64,000 nt of DNA from Qingshengfaniella alkalisoli (GCF_007855645.1 NZ_CP042261.1:1507501-1571500), one strand, 5' to 3'. Counted from the first letter of the stretch, positions 1 to 9,165 are shown. Numbers and translations are program-made. The notes: generated by a model from the letters alone, not told the origin.

Positions 1-2
1 CC

Positions 3-143
3 GCCAGCAAGTTTAGCTTCATAAAGGGCTACGTCGCACGCGTTCTTATGTCAGCGGGCTTCACCCCGAATGCGCACCCAGACATTGCACCGCCCGCGCT
101 TGTTCCAATGGACACGAAACCAAATGACATCAAGAACGGCTGA
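3..143 (+). CDS. C-terminal end of an unidentified protein, 5' end outside the window
   Basis: An open frame enters from the left edge and runs 46 codons to a TGA at 141-143. The residues include FIKGYVARVLMSAGF, then a proline-rich tail, so a folded helical end followed by a flexible tail is plausible. About two thirds of third positions are G or C, a little below the neighbouring genes. I do not recognise a family from so short a piece, and it could be a chance open frame. Confidence 0.35.
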   Translation, partial: ASKFSFIKGYVARVLMSAGFTPNAHPDIAPPALVPMDTKPNDIKNG

Positions 144-426
144 CAGAGCCGCCGTGCAAGCGATCTCGCGGAATGAGCACTGCCCAACAAACCTATCACA
201 AGCGTGAGTTCGTCTCCGCGCAGAGGACAATCAGGTCTTCCGATCGTACGCCATGCACCAACATTTCAGCCACATGCTGCAACGCTTACGGCCAGCAGCA
301 TAACCTGCCAACATGAAGCCACCGACCTGCCGGAAACACGCAGTCGAAATCGATGTCAAACTCACCGTCTGCACGCCCTGGGACGTTTACTCCAGGCCAG
401 CATGTCGGATCACTGGTTGAAAACGC
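144..426. other. Gene-poor stretch, no feature seen
   Basis: No credible reading frame, RNA or clear terminator hairpin was found between the left-edge gene tail and the HAD gene. Short open frames here have no ribosome binding site and overlap the HAD gene in antisense. Confidence 0.4.
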
Positions 427-1161
427 TCAAAGCACGGCCTCAGGCCGCGCCCCGCTGTCCGCCATATTAAGCCCGCTGAGCCACACAGGCAGGCTCGCGA
501 TGCTGGGCAGAACGATATCCGCCAAGGGTTCCAACGCGGATCTCTGGGCACTGCCCGTCAGCACACCGACGCATCGCGCTCCGGCACCGCGCCCGCAGTT
601 CAAATCGTGCACGCTATCACCAACCATCACAACTTCTTCCGGGGGAACTCCCACATAGTCTGCGAACCCCAGAAGCATTCCCGGCTCAGGCTTGGCCCCG
701 TACCCACTGTCACATCCGATTATGTGATCGAAGAACCCTTCAATTCCGGCCTGCGCGAGATGTGCTTCGGCTGGCGCCACACAATCATTGGTGGCGACGC
801 CAAGCTTCAACCCCGTTTGCCGAAGATCCCCGAGCAGCGACTTGAGAGGTGCCGCTTCCTTTTGCGGAATCCGTGCCGTTTCAGAATTCATTCGACTGAC
901 CAGCGAAAACGGTGTCGCTCCAGGCAGATGCGGCAAGAGTGCATGAGCGATGTCATCCGGCGTGCCGCCAACAACAAGCGCCCCATCAAGAAAGCTCCTG
1001 GTGTCGAGATCAAATCCGATCGCTTCACCCAAGATACGGGCCCGCTCCAGATCACCCCCAGCGAGCCGCAACAGAAACCCGGCAGACCATTCGCTCCAAG
1101 TGGCATGGAAATCAAACAAGGTTCCATCCTTGTCGAACAGGATCGCCCTGACTGGTGACAT
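427..1161 (-). CDS. HAD-family phosphatase, phosphoglycolate-phosphatase-like
   Basis: The 244-residue protein carries all four HAD motifs: DKDGTLFD at the N-terminus (nucleophile and acid/base aspartates), VATND (motif II), GAKPEPGM (motif III lysine) and VMVGDSVHD (motif IV metal aspartates). The helical cap lies between motifs I and II, as in the Gph-like subfamily that hydrolyses small phosphate monoesters in the cytoplasm. I chose the ATG at 1161 because GGAGG lies 5 bases upstream; a longer frame upstream adds a Cys/Arg-rich stretch with no site. It lies 97 bases downstream of the DUF3572 gene on the same strand and may be co-transcribed. The true substrate cannot be read from sequence. 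Confidence 0.88.
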   Translation of the reverse strand: MSPVRAILFDKDGTLFDFHATWSEWSAGFLLRLAGGDLERARILGEAIGFDLDTRSFLDGALVVGGTPDDIAHALLPHLPGATPFSLVSRMNSETARIPQKEAAPLKSLLGDLRQTGLKLGVATNDCVAPAEAHLAQAGIEGFFDHIIGCDSGYGAKPEPGMLLGFADYVGVPPEEVVMVGDSVHDLNCGRGAGARCVGVLTGSAQRSALEPLADIVLPSIASLPVWLSGLNMADSGARPEAVL

Positions 1162-1258
1162 ACTGTTCCTCCCCGATGGCCGCACTATGCCCCGAGCGGT
1201 CCGCTTACGCAAACACGGAAAACAGCACATCGGGTCTCAAAGCCGCAGTCGCGAAGAA

Positions 1259-1537
1259 TCAGGTCCAATGCGGCACTTCCCCACCCGAAAGGGCCACGCG
1301 CGCGGTTAACGGTTTCTCGGGCGAAATGCCGGTATCGCTGCAAAACGCGAGAACCCATCGGTCATCCATAAGCAAGAAATCCAAAACCGACGCCAATGCC
1401 TCCGGTTCAGCGACATTGTCTGACAGTTGCTCTACCGAAATACCTGAACTTCCTAGAAAAACCGGCAACAGGTCGTTCGTGCGTGCGATCCAGTCCAAAG
1501 CCTTCGCGGCGATCGTAATGGCCTCATCGTGGCGCAA
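1259..1537 (-). CDS. DUF3572 family protein
   Basis: A 92-residue protein with the pattern of the DUF3572 family: an N-terminal helix AAKALDWIA, the core LDFLLMDDRWVLAFC, and a C-terminus ending GGEVPHWT. The function is unknown. The start is a TTG at 1537 with AGAGG 11 bases upstream; no ATG fits the full family length. It is divergent from the pleD-like gene at 1632, an arrangement I recall as common in Rhodobacterales, which hints at shared control rather than shared function. It is small, soluble and has no signal peptide. Confidence 0.8.
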   Translation of the reverse strand: MRHDEAITIAAKALDWIARTNDLLPVFLGSSGISVEQLSDNVAEPEALASVLDFLLMDDRWVLAFCSDTGISPEKPLTARVALSGGEVPHWT

Positions 1538-1631
1538 TTCGTTTCAAACCTCTCTAAAATCGGAAATGCTTTCTTAACACTTCAACCCGAAAACTCGATC
1601 CGTCACAACAGCGCGGAGACGGCAAAAGCTC

Positions 1632-3008
1632 ATGTCCGGACGTATTCTCATATATGACGGGATTGCGACGAACCGGATCCTGCTGCGTTGTAAACTGTCC
1701 GCTGCCTGCTACGTGGTTTCCCAAGCGACGACACCGGATGAACTGGCGCGCGAGATCAGTCAGAACAAGCCGGATTTGATACTGTTAGATATCGACTCCG
1801 ATCCCGGCGGCAAGCTGGCGATTTGCTCCGCGACACAGGGCACGCACAATAATGCGGACGTGCCACTCATCCTTTTGGCAACCAATCTGACCCCCGACCT
1901 GCGCGTGGCAGCGCTTCGTGCCGGGGCCGCAGATATTCTGCCCAAGCCTGTGAATGACAGCCTTCTGATGGCCCGCATCCGCCGCACGCTCCGGCAAAGC
2001 AATACCGCTTCAGAAATCGAAGCACGTGACATCACGAGCCGCCAGCTAGGGCTGGCCGAAGCGGGCGCAACATATTCTTCGCCCGGTCACATTGCACTGA
2101 TATCGCCCAATGCGCAGGCCGCTCATGCTTGGTCGGCGCGCCTCGAACCGGTTCTTTCTCACCGACTATCCGTCATGACACGGGAAGACGCGCTGACGAC
2201 AACCGCACGGGCAACTGCGGCAGATGCGTTCGTGATCGGCGCATCCAAGGAAACCTATCAGGACGCGCTCCGCTTGATCGCCGAACTCCGCAGTCGGGAA
2301 GACACGCGCGGCTCTGCCATGCTCCTGCTGCTCGAAGATGCCAGTAGCGATCAGGTCGCCATGGCGCTCGATCTGGGCGCAAGCGATATCATGGCAAGCG
2401 GTTTTCATGCCGAGGAATTGGCCCTTCGTCTCAATGCCCAGATCCGGCACAAGCAGCAAGGGGACCAATTGCGCCGAAACATGCAGACCGGTTTGCAAAT
2501 GGCCACGCGCGATCCGCTGACCGGACTGTTCAACCGTCGCTTTGCAGAACGGCATTTGCAGTCCATTGCCGCTCAAGCACAGAGCGCAGGCCAGCCGTTC
2601 GCGCTGATGGTACTCGATCTCGACCGATTTAAGGCCGTGAACGACACCTACGGCCATGCTATCGGCGATATTGTTCTGCGTGAAGTATCATCCCGCCTGC
2701 GCTCCAACCTGAGGGCGCAAGACCTTGTGGCGCGCATGGGCGGCGAAGAATTTCTCGTGGTGATGCCCAACACCAACCATGACGAAGCCCTGACGGCGGG
2801 CGAGCGTTTGCGGCAACTTGTCAGAGGCACGCCGATCCGCCTGCAGGGCGACGTCAGCGCATTGACGGTAACAGTCAGCATCGGCGTCGCGGTCGGAACA
2901 GGAAAAGTCAAAGACACCACCGAACTGTTCGACCGCGCGGACAAGGCGCTCTATGTCGCGAAAGCAGACGGTCGGGATCAGGTCAGTCTCGATCGGCCCG
3001 CAGCCTAG
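1632..3008 (+). CDS. pleD: PleD-like response regulator diguanylate cyclase
   Basis: The 458-residue protein has the PleD layout: receiver 1 (about 1-125), a second receiver-like domain (about 150-275) and a GGDEF domain (about 295-458). It should make cyclic di-GMP from two GTP. The signature GGEEF is at 370-374, and RxxD (RAQD, 361-364), five residues before it, is the classical product-inhibition site. In receiver 1 the phospho-acceptor position D53 and K105 are kept, but the usual acidic pair is D9-G10 and the loop after D53 is DIDSDPGG instead of MMPGMDG. Receiver 2 has no recognisable aspartate pocket. Mg2+ binding and phosphorylation may therefore be impaired. Its stop shares CTAG with the stop of the convergent gene. 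Confidence 0.9.
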   Translation: MSGRILIYDGIATNRILLRCKLSAACYVVSQATTPDELAREISQNKPDLILLDIDSDPGGKLAICSATQGTHNNADVPLILLATNLTPDLRVAALRAGAADILPKPVNDSLLMARIRRTLRQSNTASEIEARDITSRQLGLAEAGATYSSPGHIALISPNAQAAHAWSARLEPVLSHRLSVMTREDALTTTARATAADAFVIGASKETYQDALRLIAELRSREDTRGSAMLLLLEDASSDQVAMALDLGASDIMASGFHAEELALRLNAQIRHKQQGDQLRRNMQTGLQMATRDPLTGLFNRRFAERHLQSIAAQAQSAGQPFALMVLDLDRFKAVNDTYGHAIGDIVLREVSSRLRSNLRAQDLVARMGGEEFLVVMPNTNHDEALTAGERLRQLVRGTPIRLQGDVSALTVTVSIGVAVGTGKVKDTTELFDRADKALYVAKADGRDQVSLDRPAA

Positions 3009-3496
3009 TAATCACGGCGTGGACGCCCATCCTGCCTGTGCGCCGCGCCTTTATGAATCTTTCCCAGCCGGTTGGCATAGCTGCGCCGTTCTTCAGGCGT
3101 CATAAGCGCCAACTGAGACGCCAGCGCCTCTTCCAGTCGCATGTTTACACGATCCAGCGCTTCCCGACGTTTCGCCAGCAGCACCCGAAAATGGTCGGGG
3201 TCAAATGGCTCGGAACGCAACGCCTCTCGCAGGACTTGCAACTGATTGCCGTCAGGAACAGGGCGTTGATCTCCAAAAGCATCATCTAGCTCCCGCCGCA
3301 ATTCCTTACGGTTCTCGGGCGGCAAGACGGCAAGCAGGCTGAACATCCCGGTGCGATGGATCATTGCCCCCCCGCGTCCATTGTCCGGACGTCCCCAAAG
3401 ACTCCCGAGCACGGCACCGAGCACCAGAATGTTCACACCCAGCGACATGGCCAGCAGCAGTTTCAGGCCAAGCCCTTTCTTGCGCACCCAGTTCAT
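3005..3496 (-). CDS. Periplasmic heavy-metal-sensor-like protein (CnrR/CpxP-type), membrane anchored
   Basis: A 163-residue protein with one N-terminal membrane segment (about residues 10-32, LKLLLAMSLGVNILVLGAV) and a helical, charged periplasmic domain. Its pairs LPPENRKELR and MTPEERRSYANRL are typical of the LTxxQ/CnrR-RsxR metal-sensor fold. Start ATG at 3496, one base after the stop of the preceding gene. It is the last gene of an EF-hand/ECF sigma/membrane protein operon, so it may signal envelope or metal stress to the sigma factor. I see no histidine-rich CnrR metal site, so a metal ligand is unproven. Confidence 0.65.
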   Translation of the reverse strand: MNWVRKKGLGLKLLLAMSLGVNILVLGAVLGSLWGRPDNGRGGAMIHRTGMFSLLAVLPPENRKELRRELDDAFGDQRPVPDGNQLQVLREALRSEPFDPDHFRVLLAKRREALDRVNMRLEEALASQLALMTPEERRSYANRLGKIHKGAAHRQDGRPRRDY

Positions 3497-3497
3497 C

Positions 3498-3842
3498 TCA
3501 ATACCCCGATAGATAACCCGCAACCTGCGGGAGATAGTAGCCGATCTCATAGGCAAGATCGTTGCGTAGTAGCAGATCGCTTCCGCTGCCCGAATACCCG
3601 AACTGCGACGCGCCGATCCAAAGGCCAGCCGCCAGCGACGCGGCCAGGCCCATCGGCCAGCTGACCCGCTCGACCGAACGCCAACGCTTTCGCGCCGCCC
3701 GTCGCATCTTCGACTCGCGATCTGCATCCCCGATGATACGACCAAGAAGGTCCTGAGGTATGGTGCCGTCCAGAGTTTCCCGATCCCCTCGGAAAAGCCG
3801 GTCCAACTCTTCATCGGTCAATCTGCTGTTCCGTTCAACCAT
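3498..3842 (-). CDS. Putative anti-sigma factor, single-pass membrane protein
   Basis: A 114-residue protein with a soluble charged N-terminus (about 1-65: LTDEELDRLF, then RESKMRRAARKRW) and one hydrophobic segment (about 72-90). The ATG at 3842 overlaps the sigma gene's stop by eight bases (ATGGTTGA), which indicates translational coupling; the longer frame to 3875 would run deep into the sigma gene. By position (directly after an ECF sigma gene) and topology it is likely the anti-sigma factor. It has no zinc HxxxCxxC motif, so it is not a ZAS-type anti-sigma. The function is inferred from context. Confidence 0.6.
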   Translation of the reverse strand: MVERNSRLTDEELDRLFRGDRETLDGTIPQDLLGRIIGDADRESKMRRAARKRWRSVERVSWPMGLAASLAAGLWIGASQFGYSGSGSDLLLRNDLAYEIGYYLPQVAGYLSGY

Positions 3843-4413
3843 CGCCAAAACCCAGCTTATCTCTTGCCCCCGCAAGCAAACCTTTCAACCCACGTCGACC
3901 GCGCGTGGTCAGGCTTTCGACTGCCTCGACCGACAGCTCCATCACAGCGGCGACTTCCGGATTTGTAAGCCCTTCGATGTGCCGCAGGATAACGGCCTGA
4001 CGCTGCCTTTCCGGCAAGGCACCCAATGCCTGCTTCAGGGCCGTCACACGCTCTGCCTGTTCCATGCGGTCTTGCGTGGACGGCGCTTGCGACGCCGGGT
4101 CGAACCCCTCGGGCCAGGGCTGGGTCGTCTTGCGCCGCAACCGGTCCAGACACAAGTTCGAGGCAACCCTGTACAGCCAAGTGGAGGGCTGCGCTCGGCC
4201 GTGCTCCCAGTTCGGGGCTTGCCTCCAGAGACGCAACATCGCGTCCTGGGTGACATCCTCGGCCTCTGCCGCATCGCCAAGCATGCGAACCGCACAGCGA
4301 TAGACCCCCGGCGCCAGCCTGGCCGTCAAAACACGCGCGGCATGAGCATCTCCGGCAGCATAGTGCATCAGCAAATCCTCATCAGAGGCTTCCGGCGCAG
4401 CTTCGAACGGCAT
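3835..4413 (-). CDS. ECF-family RNA polymerase sigma factor
   Basis: A 192-residue group IV sigma factor. Region 2 contains MLGDAAEAEDVTQDAMLRLWRQ (core binding and -10 recognition) and WLYRVASNLCLDRLRR. Region 4 is LPERQRQAVILRHIEGLTNPEVAAVMELS with a helix-turn-helix for the -35 element. The linker (about 110-130) is short, and there are no extra domains. Start: ATG at 4413 or GTG at 4419, both close to a weak GGGTG; I prefer the ATG. It lies 57 bases downstream of a secreted EF-hand gene and overlaps the putative anti-sigma gene, suggesting an autoregulated stress operon. Confidence 0.88.
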   Translation of the reverse strand: MPFEAAPEASDEDLLMHYAAGDAHAARVLTARLAPGVYRCAVRMLGDAAEAEDVTQDAMLRLWRQAPNWEHGRAQPSTWLYRVASNLCLDRLRRKTTQPWPEGFDPASQAPSTQDRMEQAERVTALKQALGALPERQRQAVILRHIEGLTNPEVAAVMELSVEAVESLTTRGRRGLKGLLAGARDKLGFGDG

Positions 4414-4470
4414 GGTCACCCGTACCCAATACTAGTAGTGCGGGGCGCAAGCGAGCGCCCCGCCTTGATG

Positions 4471-4974
4471 TCAGCGCTCCGCCGGATCAATGAAGCGCCC
4501 AACGCGCCCCTTATGGCCGTGCTCGTCGCCGCGCGGCCTCATTCCACGGGGAGCGAAATCTGCGAACTCTTCGTGGGTCACGGAGCCATCGCCATCAGTA
4601 TCCATCCGTTCAATGAGCCCTCGCGGAACCTGCTGGCGCTCCGGTGACATCATCTCCACCGCATTGATCTGGCCATCACCGTCTTGATCCATACGCGCGA
4701 TCATGCGTTCGACACGATATATCCGGCGCTGGTCTGCACGAAGCCGTTCATGCGCGACCAGTTCATCCGCAGTTAACATTCCGTTCCCATCGGTATCTAT
4801 TGCATCGAATCGTTCCTGACGCGCCGCGTCGAGATCAGCCTGTGTGATCTGGCCATTTCCGTCCGCATCAAGTCGTTCGAACATCTCTGCCCGGTCCTGT
4901 GGGGCAGCCAAGGCCATGGACCCCAACAAGGTCGTAGCCAGTGCGAATCCGATTGTACGCGTTACAGAAGTCAT
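4471..4974 (-). CDS. Secreted EF-hand calcium-binding protein
   Basis: A 167-residue protein with a signal peptide (MTSVTRTIGFALATTLLGSM, then ALAAP as the likely cleavage site) and four EF-hand loops: DADGNGQITQAD, DTDGNGMLTADE, DQDGDGQINAVE and DTDGDGSVTHEE. Each has Asp at loop positions 1, 3 and 5 and a Glu or Asp at position 12. It should bind Ca2+ in the periplasm. The ATG at 4974 has AAGGGG seven bases upstream. It is first in an operon with the ECF sigma gene, so it is either a calcium input or a target of the sigma system. The basic tail (HGHKGRVGR) could bind anions or lipid. Confidence 0.85.
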   Translation of the reverse strand: MTSVTRTIGFALATTLLGSMALAAPQDRAEMFERLDADGNGQITQADLDAARQERFDAIDTDGNGMLTADELVAHERLRADQRRIYRVERMIARMDQDGDGQINAVEMMSPERQQVPRGLIERMDTDGDGSVTHEEFADFAPRGMRPRGDEHGHKGRVGRFIDPAER

Positions 4975-5150
4975 TGTTCACCCCTTCTTATCATGCCGAC
5001 GAAAGGCGTTTGCCTTGTCATTGCTCTTATTGAACGGCGGGGCACGGGTTCTCCGTCGGCCAAGGGCGATTTTTTCTGCGCGACTTCCAACCGCATTCAA
5101 ATTCGTCAACGGATGCGGCATATAGGTATACAGCATAGGAAGTTCAGATC

Positions 5151-5540
5151 ATGCATGACGCAATCATCGCCGACCCACCCCAACGCGACACCAAGCAAGC
5201 CGCATTTCGCGGCTTGCGTTGCAAATGCCCCAACTGTGGCGAAGGAGGCCTGTTCCAGGGCTACCTAAAGGTCCGGCCTGCCTGCCCAAGTTGCGGTGAA
5301 GATCTGACACCGCAGCGCGCAGATGACGGCCCGGCCTATCTTGTTATCTTGATTGTTGGACACATCCTGGCCGTGTTGATTCACGTCTTCTACGCCTCGT
5401 GGCGAATGGACCCGCTGACAATGGCGATCACGCTCTCGATACTCTGTGTCACGCTTTCGCTGTTCCTGCTTCCGCGCTTCAAGGGCATGATCATCGGGAT
5501 ACAGTGGGCCAAGAGGATGCACGGTTTTGGTGAAAGCTGA
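5151..5540 (+). CDS. DUF983 family membrane protein with zinc-ribbon
   Basis: A 129-residue protein with two CxxC pairs (CPNC at about 25 and CPSC at about 46), forming a zinc ribbon, followed by two membrane helices (about 62-83 and 90-108). This is the DUF983 layout; the function is unknown, although family members often sit near oxidase or translation genes. AGGAAG lies upstream of the ATG. It overlaps the NUDIX gene by 11 bases, so the two are probably translated together. Confidence 0.82.
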   Translation: MHDAIIADPPQRDTKQAAFRGLRCKCPNCGEGGLFQGYLKVRPACPSCGEDLTPQRADDGPAYLVILIVGHILAVLIHVFYASWRMDPLTMAITLSILCVTLSLFLLPRFKGMIIGIQWAKRMHGFGES

Positions 5541-6195
5541 TCTGCCGATCCGCGACGCGGCCAGCATCATCCTCTTCCGGAACGACCCAGAACCAACTGT
5601 GCTGATGGGACGGCGACCCAAGAAAGCGGCATTCATGCCGGATCTTTACGTGTTCCCCGGTGGAGCAGTCGATTCTGGTGACAGCATGATCAGCCTTGTG
5701 CAGCCCCTGCGCCCGCCTATCCGTCGGCGGCTCGCAGACCGGTCCGCAGTTCCGCCCGAAGCCATAGTGGTCGCGGCCATACGCGAGTTGTGGGAAGAAA
5801 CCGGTCTCGTTCTCGGTGCACAGGCGCGTTGGACCGATATTCCTGAAGGATGGTCGACATACGCCGAAACCGGCAATCGCCCCTCGGGTGCCGGACTCGA
5901 GTTCGCATTCCGGGCGATCACGCCTCCCGGACGAAGCCGAAGGTTCGACGCACGGTTTCTGATCGCAAACGCCAAGCTTCTGGCAAGCGACGCCGATGAC
6001 TTTTCCAAGGCCGGTGACGAACTGACCGATCTGGCCTGGGTGCCTCTGTCGGACGCGAAGCACCTGCCCGTCCCGTTCATCACCCAGATCGTTCTGGCGC
6101 AGATCGCGCCTCTTGTTGTGTCGGGCGAACCTCCTGCACAGGTACCGTTTTTCGCGCACCGACAGGAGGATCGCTTCGTCGACTACATCGACTGA
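5530..6195 (+). CDS. NUDIX hydrolase with an interrupted Nudix box
   Basis: A 221-residue hydrolase. The Nudix signature is split: GGAVDSGD near residue 46 and REUxEExGU (RELWEETGLVLG) near residue 86, with about 30 extra residues between. This split is seen in the NUDT7/NUDT19-type CoA or nucleoside-diphosphate hydrolases. The glutamates of the second part should bind the catalytic Mg2+. The start is probably GTG at 5530; a TTG at 5527 is possible. It overlaps the upstream DUF983 gene. Its stop abuts the stop of the convergent aldo/keto reductase (TGATCA). The substrate is unknown. Confidence 0.82.
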   Translation: MKADLPIRDAASIILFRNDPEPTVLMGRRPKKAAFMPDLYVFPGGAVDSGDSMISLVQPLRPPIRRRLADRSAVPPEAIVVAAIRELWEETGLVLGAQARWTDIPEGWSTYAETGNRPSGAGLEFAFRAITPPGRSRRFDARFLIANAKLLASDADDFSKAGDELTDLAWVPLSDAKHLPVPFITQIVLAQIAPLVVSGEPPAQVPFFAHRQEDRFVDYID

Positions 6196-7239
6196 TCAAT
6201 AAGGCATCGGATACCGGCGGTGGACAGCCGCGATATCGTCGAGGACCTCTTTTGACAGCGTCAATTCCGCGGAACCCAGCGCCACTTTCAACTGATCCAG
6301 ATCGGTCGCGCCGAAGATTGTCGAGGTCATGAACGGGCGCTGGCGGCAGAAAGCCAACGACATTTGCGCTACATCAAGCCCATGCTTTTCAGCCACTGCG
6401 ACATAGGCCTCAACCGCCGCATGAGCCGCATCGGTTGCGCGGCCGCCAAGCCCCGGAACAAGCGACATGCGCGACCCTTCCGGCACCACACCTCCGCGAT
6501 ACTTGCCAGTCAGCAGTCCGGCGGCAAGCGGCGAGTAGGACAGAAGCCCGACCTGTTCATGCATGGCAACTTCTGCAAGGTCAGTGTCAAAGAAGCGGCA
6601 GAGCAGAGAGTACTCGTTCTGAATGGACTGCATGATCGGCCAACCATTTTCCTTCGCCAACCGCACCCATGTCGTCGTGCCCCATGCCGTTTCGTTCGAC
6701 AGGCCAACATGGCGGATTTTTCCGGCCTCAACCTGTTTGGCCAACGCTGCGAGCACCTCGTTCATATTGTCTAGAACGACGTCATGGTCTTGCTTGAAGG
6801 GATCGTAGGTCCAGCTCTGGCGGAAGCTGTAGCTCCCACGGTTGGGCCAGTGCAATTGATAGAGGTCTATGTAGTCCGTCTGCAGGCGCTTCAGGTTTTC
6901 ATCCACAACCCGCCCGATCGAGTCCGCCGTGATCGGTTCCCCGTCACGCGGATTGTCAGCGCCTTCGCCGGAAATCTTGCTGGCCAGGATGATATCAGAC
7001 CGACGACCGGACTTGGCCAACCATGTGCCGATTATCTTTTCTGTGTCGCCCACCGTTTCGCGACGCACCGGGCAGGTGGGATACATCTCGGCGGTGTCGA
7101 TGAAGTTGATCCCGTGATCGAGGGCCATGTCGATCTGCGCATGCCCTTCAGCCTCGGCATTCTGGTTACCCCAGGTCATCGAACCAAGGCACAGATCCGA
7201 GACTTCGATATCCGTGCGGCCAAGCTTTTTATACTGCAT
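6196..7239 (-). CDS. Aldo/keto reductase, Tas-type
   Basis: A 347-residue NADPH-dependent oxidoreductase of the AKR superfamily with a (beta/alpha)8 barrel. The catalytic tetrad is visible: D48, Y53 (FIDTAEMY), K88 (ILASKISG) and H130 (YQLHWPN). The N-terminus QYKKLGRTDIEVSDLCLGSMTWG is typical of the Tas/YajO branch. GAGAGG lies seven bases before the ATG at 7239. It is divergent from metG across a 198-base gap in which I see no clear operator. The physiological substrate is not evident. Confidence 0.88.
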   Translation of the reverse strand: MQYKKLGRTDIEVSDLCLGSMTWGNQNAEAEGHAQIDMALDHGINFIDTAEMYPTCPVRRETVGDTEKIIGTWLAKSGRRSDIILASKISGEGADNPRDGEPITADSIGRVVDENLKRLQTDYIDLYQLHWPNRGSYSFRQSWTYDPFKQDHDVVLDNMNEVLAALAKQVEAGKIRHVGLSNETAWGTTTWVRLAKENGWPIMQSIQNEYSLLCRFFDTDLAEVAMHEQVGLLSYSPLAAGLLTGKYRGGVVPEGSRMSLVPGLGGRATDAAHAAVEAYVAVAEKHGLDVAQMSLAFCRQRPFMTSTIFGATDLDQLKVALGSAELTLSKEVLDDIAAVHRRYPMPY

Positions 7240-7437
7240 GCGTCACCTCTCTAATTGGCGATGCAGTTATCAGACAACCGAACGAGGGCAAGCCCAGAGC
7301 GGCACATCGCGCCAATTCCCGGACAAGTGACGCAGCAACACCACGCTGCAGCGCGGCAACCCTGACGCGAGACACCGCTAGAAACCCGATCACGCCTGCG
7401 TTAAAGGGAGAGCCGCGCAAACAAGGGCAAGAACCAC

Positions 7438-9156
7438 ATGGCACGCATTCTGATCACCTCGGCACTTCCCTATATCAATGGGATCAAGCATCTGGGCAAT
7501 CTGGTGGGCAGTCAGCTTCCCGCTGATCTCTATGCGCGCTACATGCGGTGCCGCGGCAATGAAGTGCTGTTTCTATGCGCCACCGACGAACACGGCACGC
7601 CCGCAGAACTGGCGGCCGCAAAAGCAGGCAAGCCGGTCGATGAATACTGCAAGGAAATGCATGCTGTTCAGACGCGACTGGCGCAGGGGTTCCGGCTGTC
7701 CTTTGACCATTACGGACGGTCGTCGAGCCCGCAGAACCACAAGCTGACACAGCATTTCGCAGGCAAGCTGGCCGAAGCCGGACTGATCGAGGAAGTGAGT
7801 GAACGGCAGGTGTATTCTAACGCCGATGGCCGCTTCCTGCCCGACCGCTATATCGAAGGCACCTGCCCCAATTGCGGCTATGACAAGGCGCGCGGTGACC
7901 AGTGCGAGAACTGCACCAAGCAGCTTGACCCAACCGACCTGATCGACCCGCGTTCCGCAATCTCCGGCTCCACCGATCTGGAGGTGCGCGAAACCAAGCA
8001 TTTGTTCCTGCGTCAATCGGCGATGCGCGGCAAGCTGAACGACTGGATCGACAGCAAGACGGATTGGCCGGTCCTGACGACCTCGATCGCCAAGAAATGG
8101 CTCAATGACGGCGACGGGCTACAGGACCGCGGGATCACACGCGATCTGGACTGGGGTATTGCCGTAAAGAAAGGCGATGAAGACTGGCCGGGCATGGAAG
8201 GCAAGGTTTTCTATGTCTGGTTCGATGCCCCCATCGAATACATCGCCTGCGCCGCCGAATGGGCCGAGGCACAAGGGATGGACGAGTCCGCGTGGCGTCG
8301 CTGGTGGCACACCAGCGAGGGCGCCGAAGACGTGAACTACGTCCAGTTCATGGGCAAGGACAACGTGCCGTTCCATACCTTGTCCTTCCCCGCCACCATC
8401 ATGGGCTCGGGCGAGGACTGGAAGCTGGTCGATTACATCAAGTCGTTCAACTACCTGAATTATGATGGCGGCCAGTTCTCAACTTCGCAAGGTCGTGGCG
8501 TGTTCATGGATCAGGCGCTTGAGATCCTGCCTGCCGACTATTGGCGCTGGTGGCTGCTGAGCCACGCACCGGAAAGTTCCGACAGCGAATTCACGTGGGA
8601 AAATTTCCAGGCCTCTGTGAACAAGGACTTGGCCGATGTGCTCGGCAATTTCGTCAGCCGTATCACCAAGTTCTGCCGTTCCAAATTCGGCGAGGCCGTG
8701 CCGGAAGGCGGCGCAATCGGTCCGCGCGAGGAGGTGCTTGCGGCGGAACTGTCGAAGCGTCTGACGGCCTATCAAAAGCACATGGACGCCATTGAGATCC
8801 GCAAAGCCGCCGCTGAACTGCGCGGGCTTTGGGTTATCGGCAACGAATACCTGCAGGAAGCCGCGCCGTGGGCCCTGTTCAAGACCGACCCGGAAGGTGC
8901 TGCCGCAGTTGTGCGCACCGGCCTGAACCTGATTGCCTTCTACGCGACCATTTCTGCACCGTTTATCCCCGACGCATGCGCCACGCTGTGCGACGCCATG
9001 AAACTGGACAACGACGACTGGCCAAATGACATGGATGCCACGCTTCAGCTTCTCAAGCCGGGCCATGAATTCACTGTTCCCGACGTGCTGTTTCGCAAGA
9101 TCAATGATGAGGAACGCGAAAACTGGCAGACCCAGTTTGCTGGTCAGCGCAGCTAA
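7438..9156 (+). CDS. metG: Methionyl-tRNA synthetase
   Basis: A 572-residue class I synthetase that charges tRNA-Met. The HIGH motif appears as HLGN (about residue 18), the KMSKS loop as FSTSQG (about 345), and a zinc knuckle as [17 protein letters not shown] (about 142-158). It lacks the C-terminal tRNA-binding EMAP-like domain of E. coli MetG, as expected for the short form. The start ATG at 7438 has AAGGG upstream. A perfect 11-bp hairpin follows ten bases after the stop. Confidence 0.96.
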   Translation: MARILITSALPYINGIKHLGNLVGSQLPADLYARYMRCRGNEVLFLCATDEHGTPAELAAAKAGKPVDEYCKEMHAVQTRLAQGFRLSFDHYGRSSSPQNHKLTQHFAGKLAEAGLIEEVSERQVYSNADGRFLPDRYIEGTCPNCGYDKARGDQCENCTKQLDPTDLIDPRSAISGSTDLEVRETKHLFLRQSAMRGKLNDWIDSKTDWPVLTTSIAKKWLNDGDGLQDRGITRDLDWGIAVKKGDEDWPGMEGKVFYVWFDAPIEYIACAAEWAEAQGMDESAWRRWWHTSEGAEDVNYVQFMGKDNVPFHTLSFPATIMGSGEDWKLVDYIKSFNYLNYDGGQFSTSQGRGVFMDQALEILPADYWRWWLLSHAPESSDSEFTWENFQASVNKDLADVLGNFVSRITKFCRSKFGEAVPEGGAIGPREEVLAAELSKRLTAYQKHMDAIEIRKAAAELRGLWVIGNEYLQEAAPWALFKTDPEGAAAVVRTGLNLIAFYATISAPFIPDACATLCDAMKLDNDDWPNDMDATLQLLKPGHEFTVPDVLFRKINDEERENWQTQFAGQRS

Positions 9157-9165
9157 GATGACCTT

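Noticed and set aside
204-658. Two plus-strand frames at the left end
   Set aside because: Ser/Pro/Arg-rich with no start signals and antisense to the HAD gene; no gene supported.
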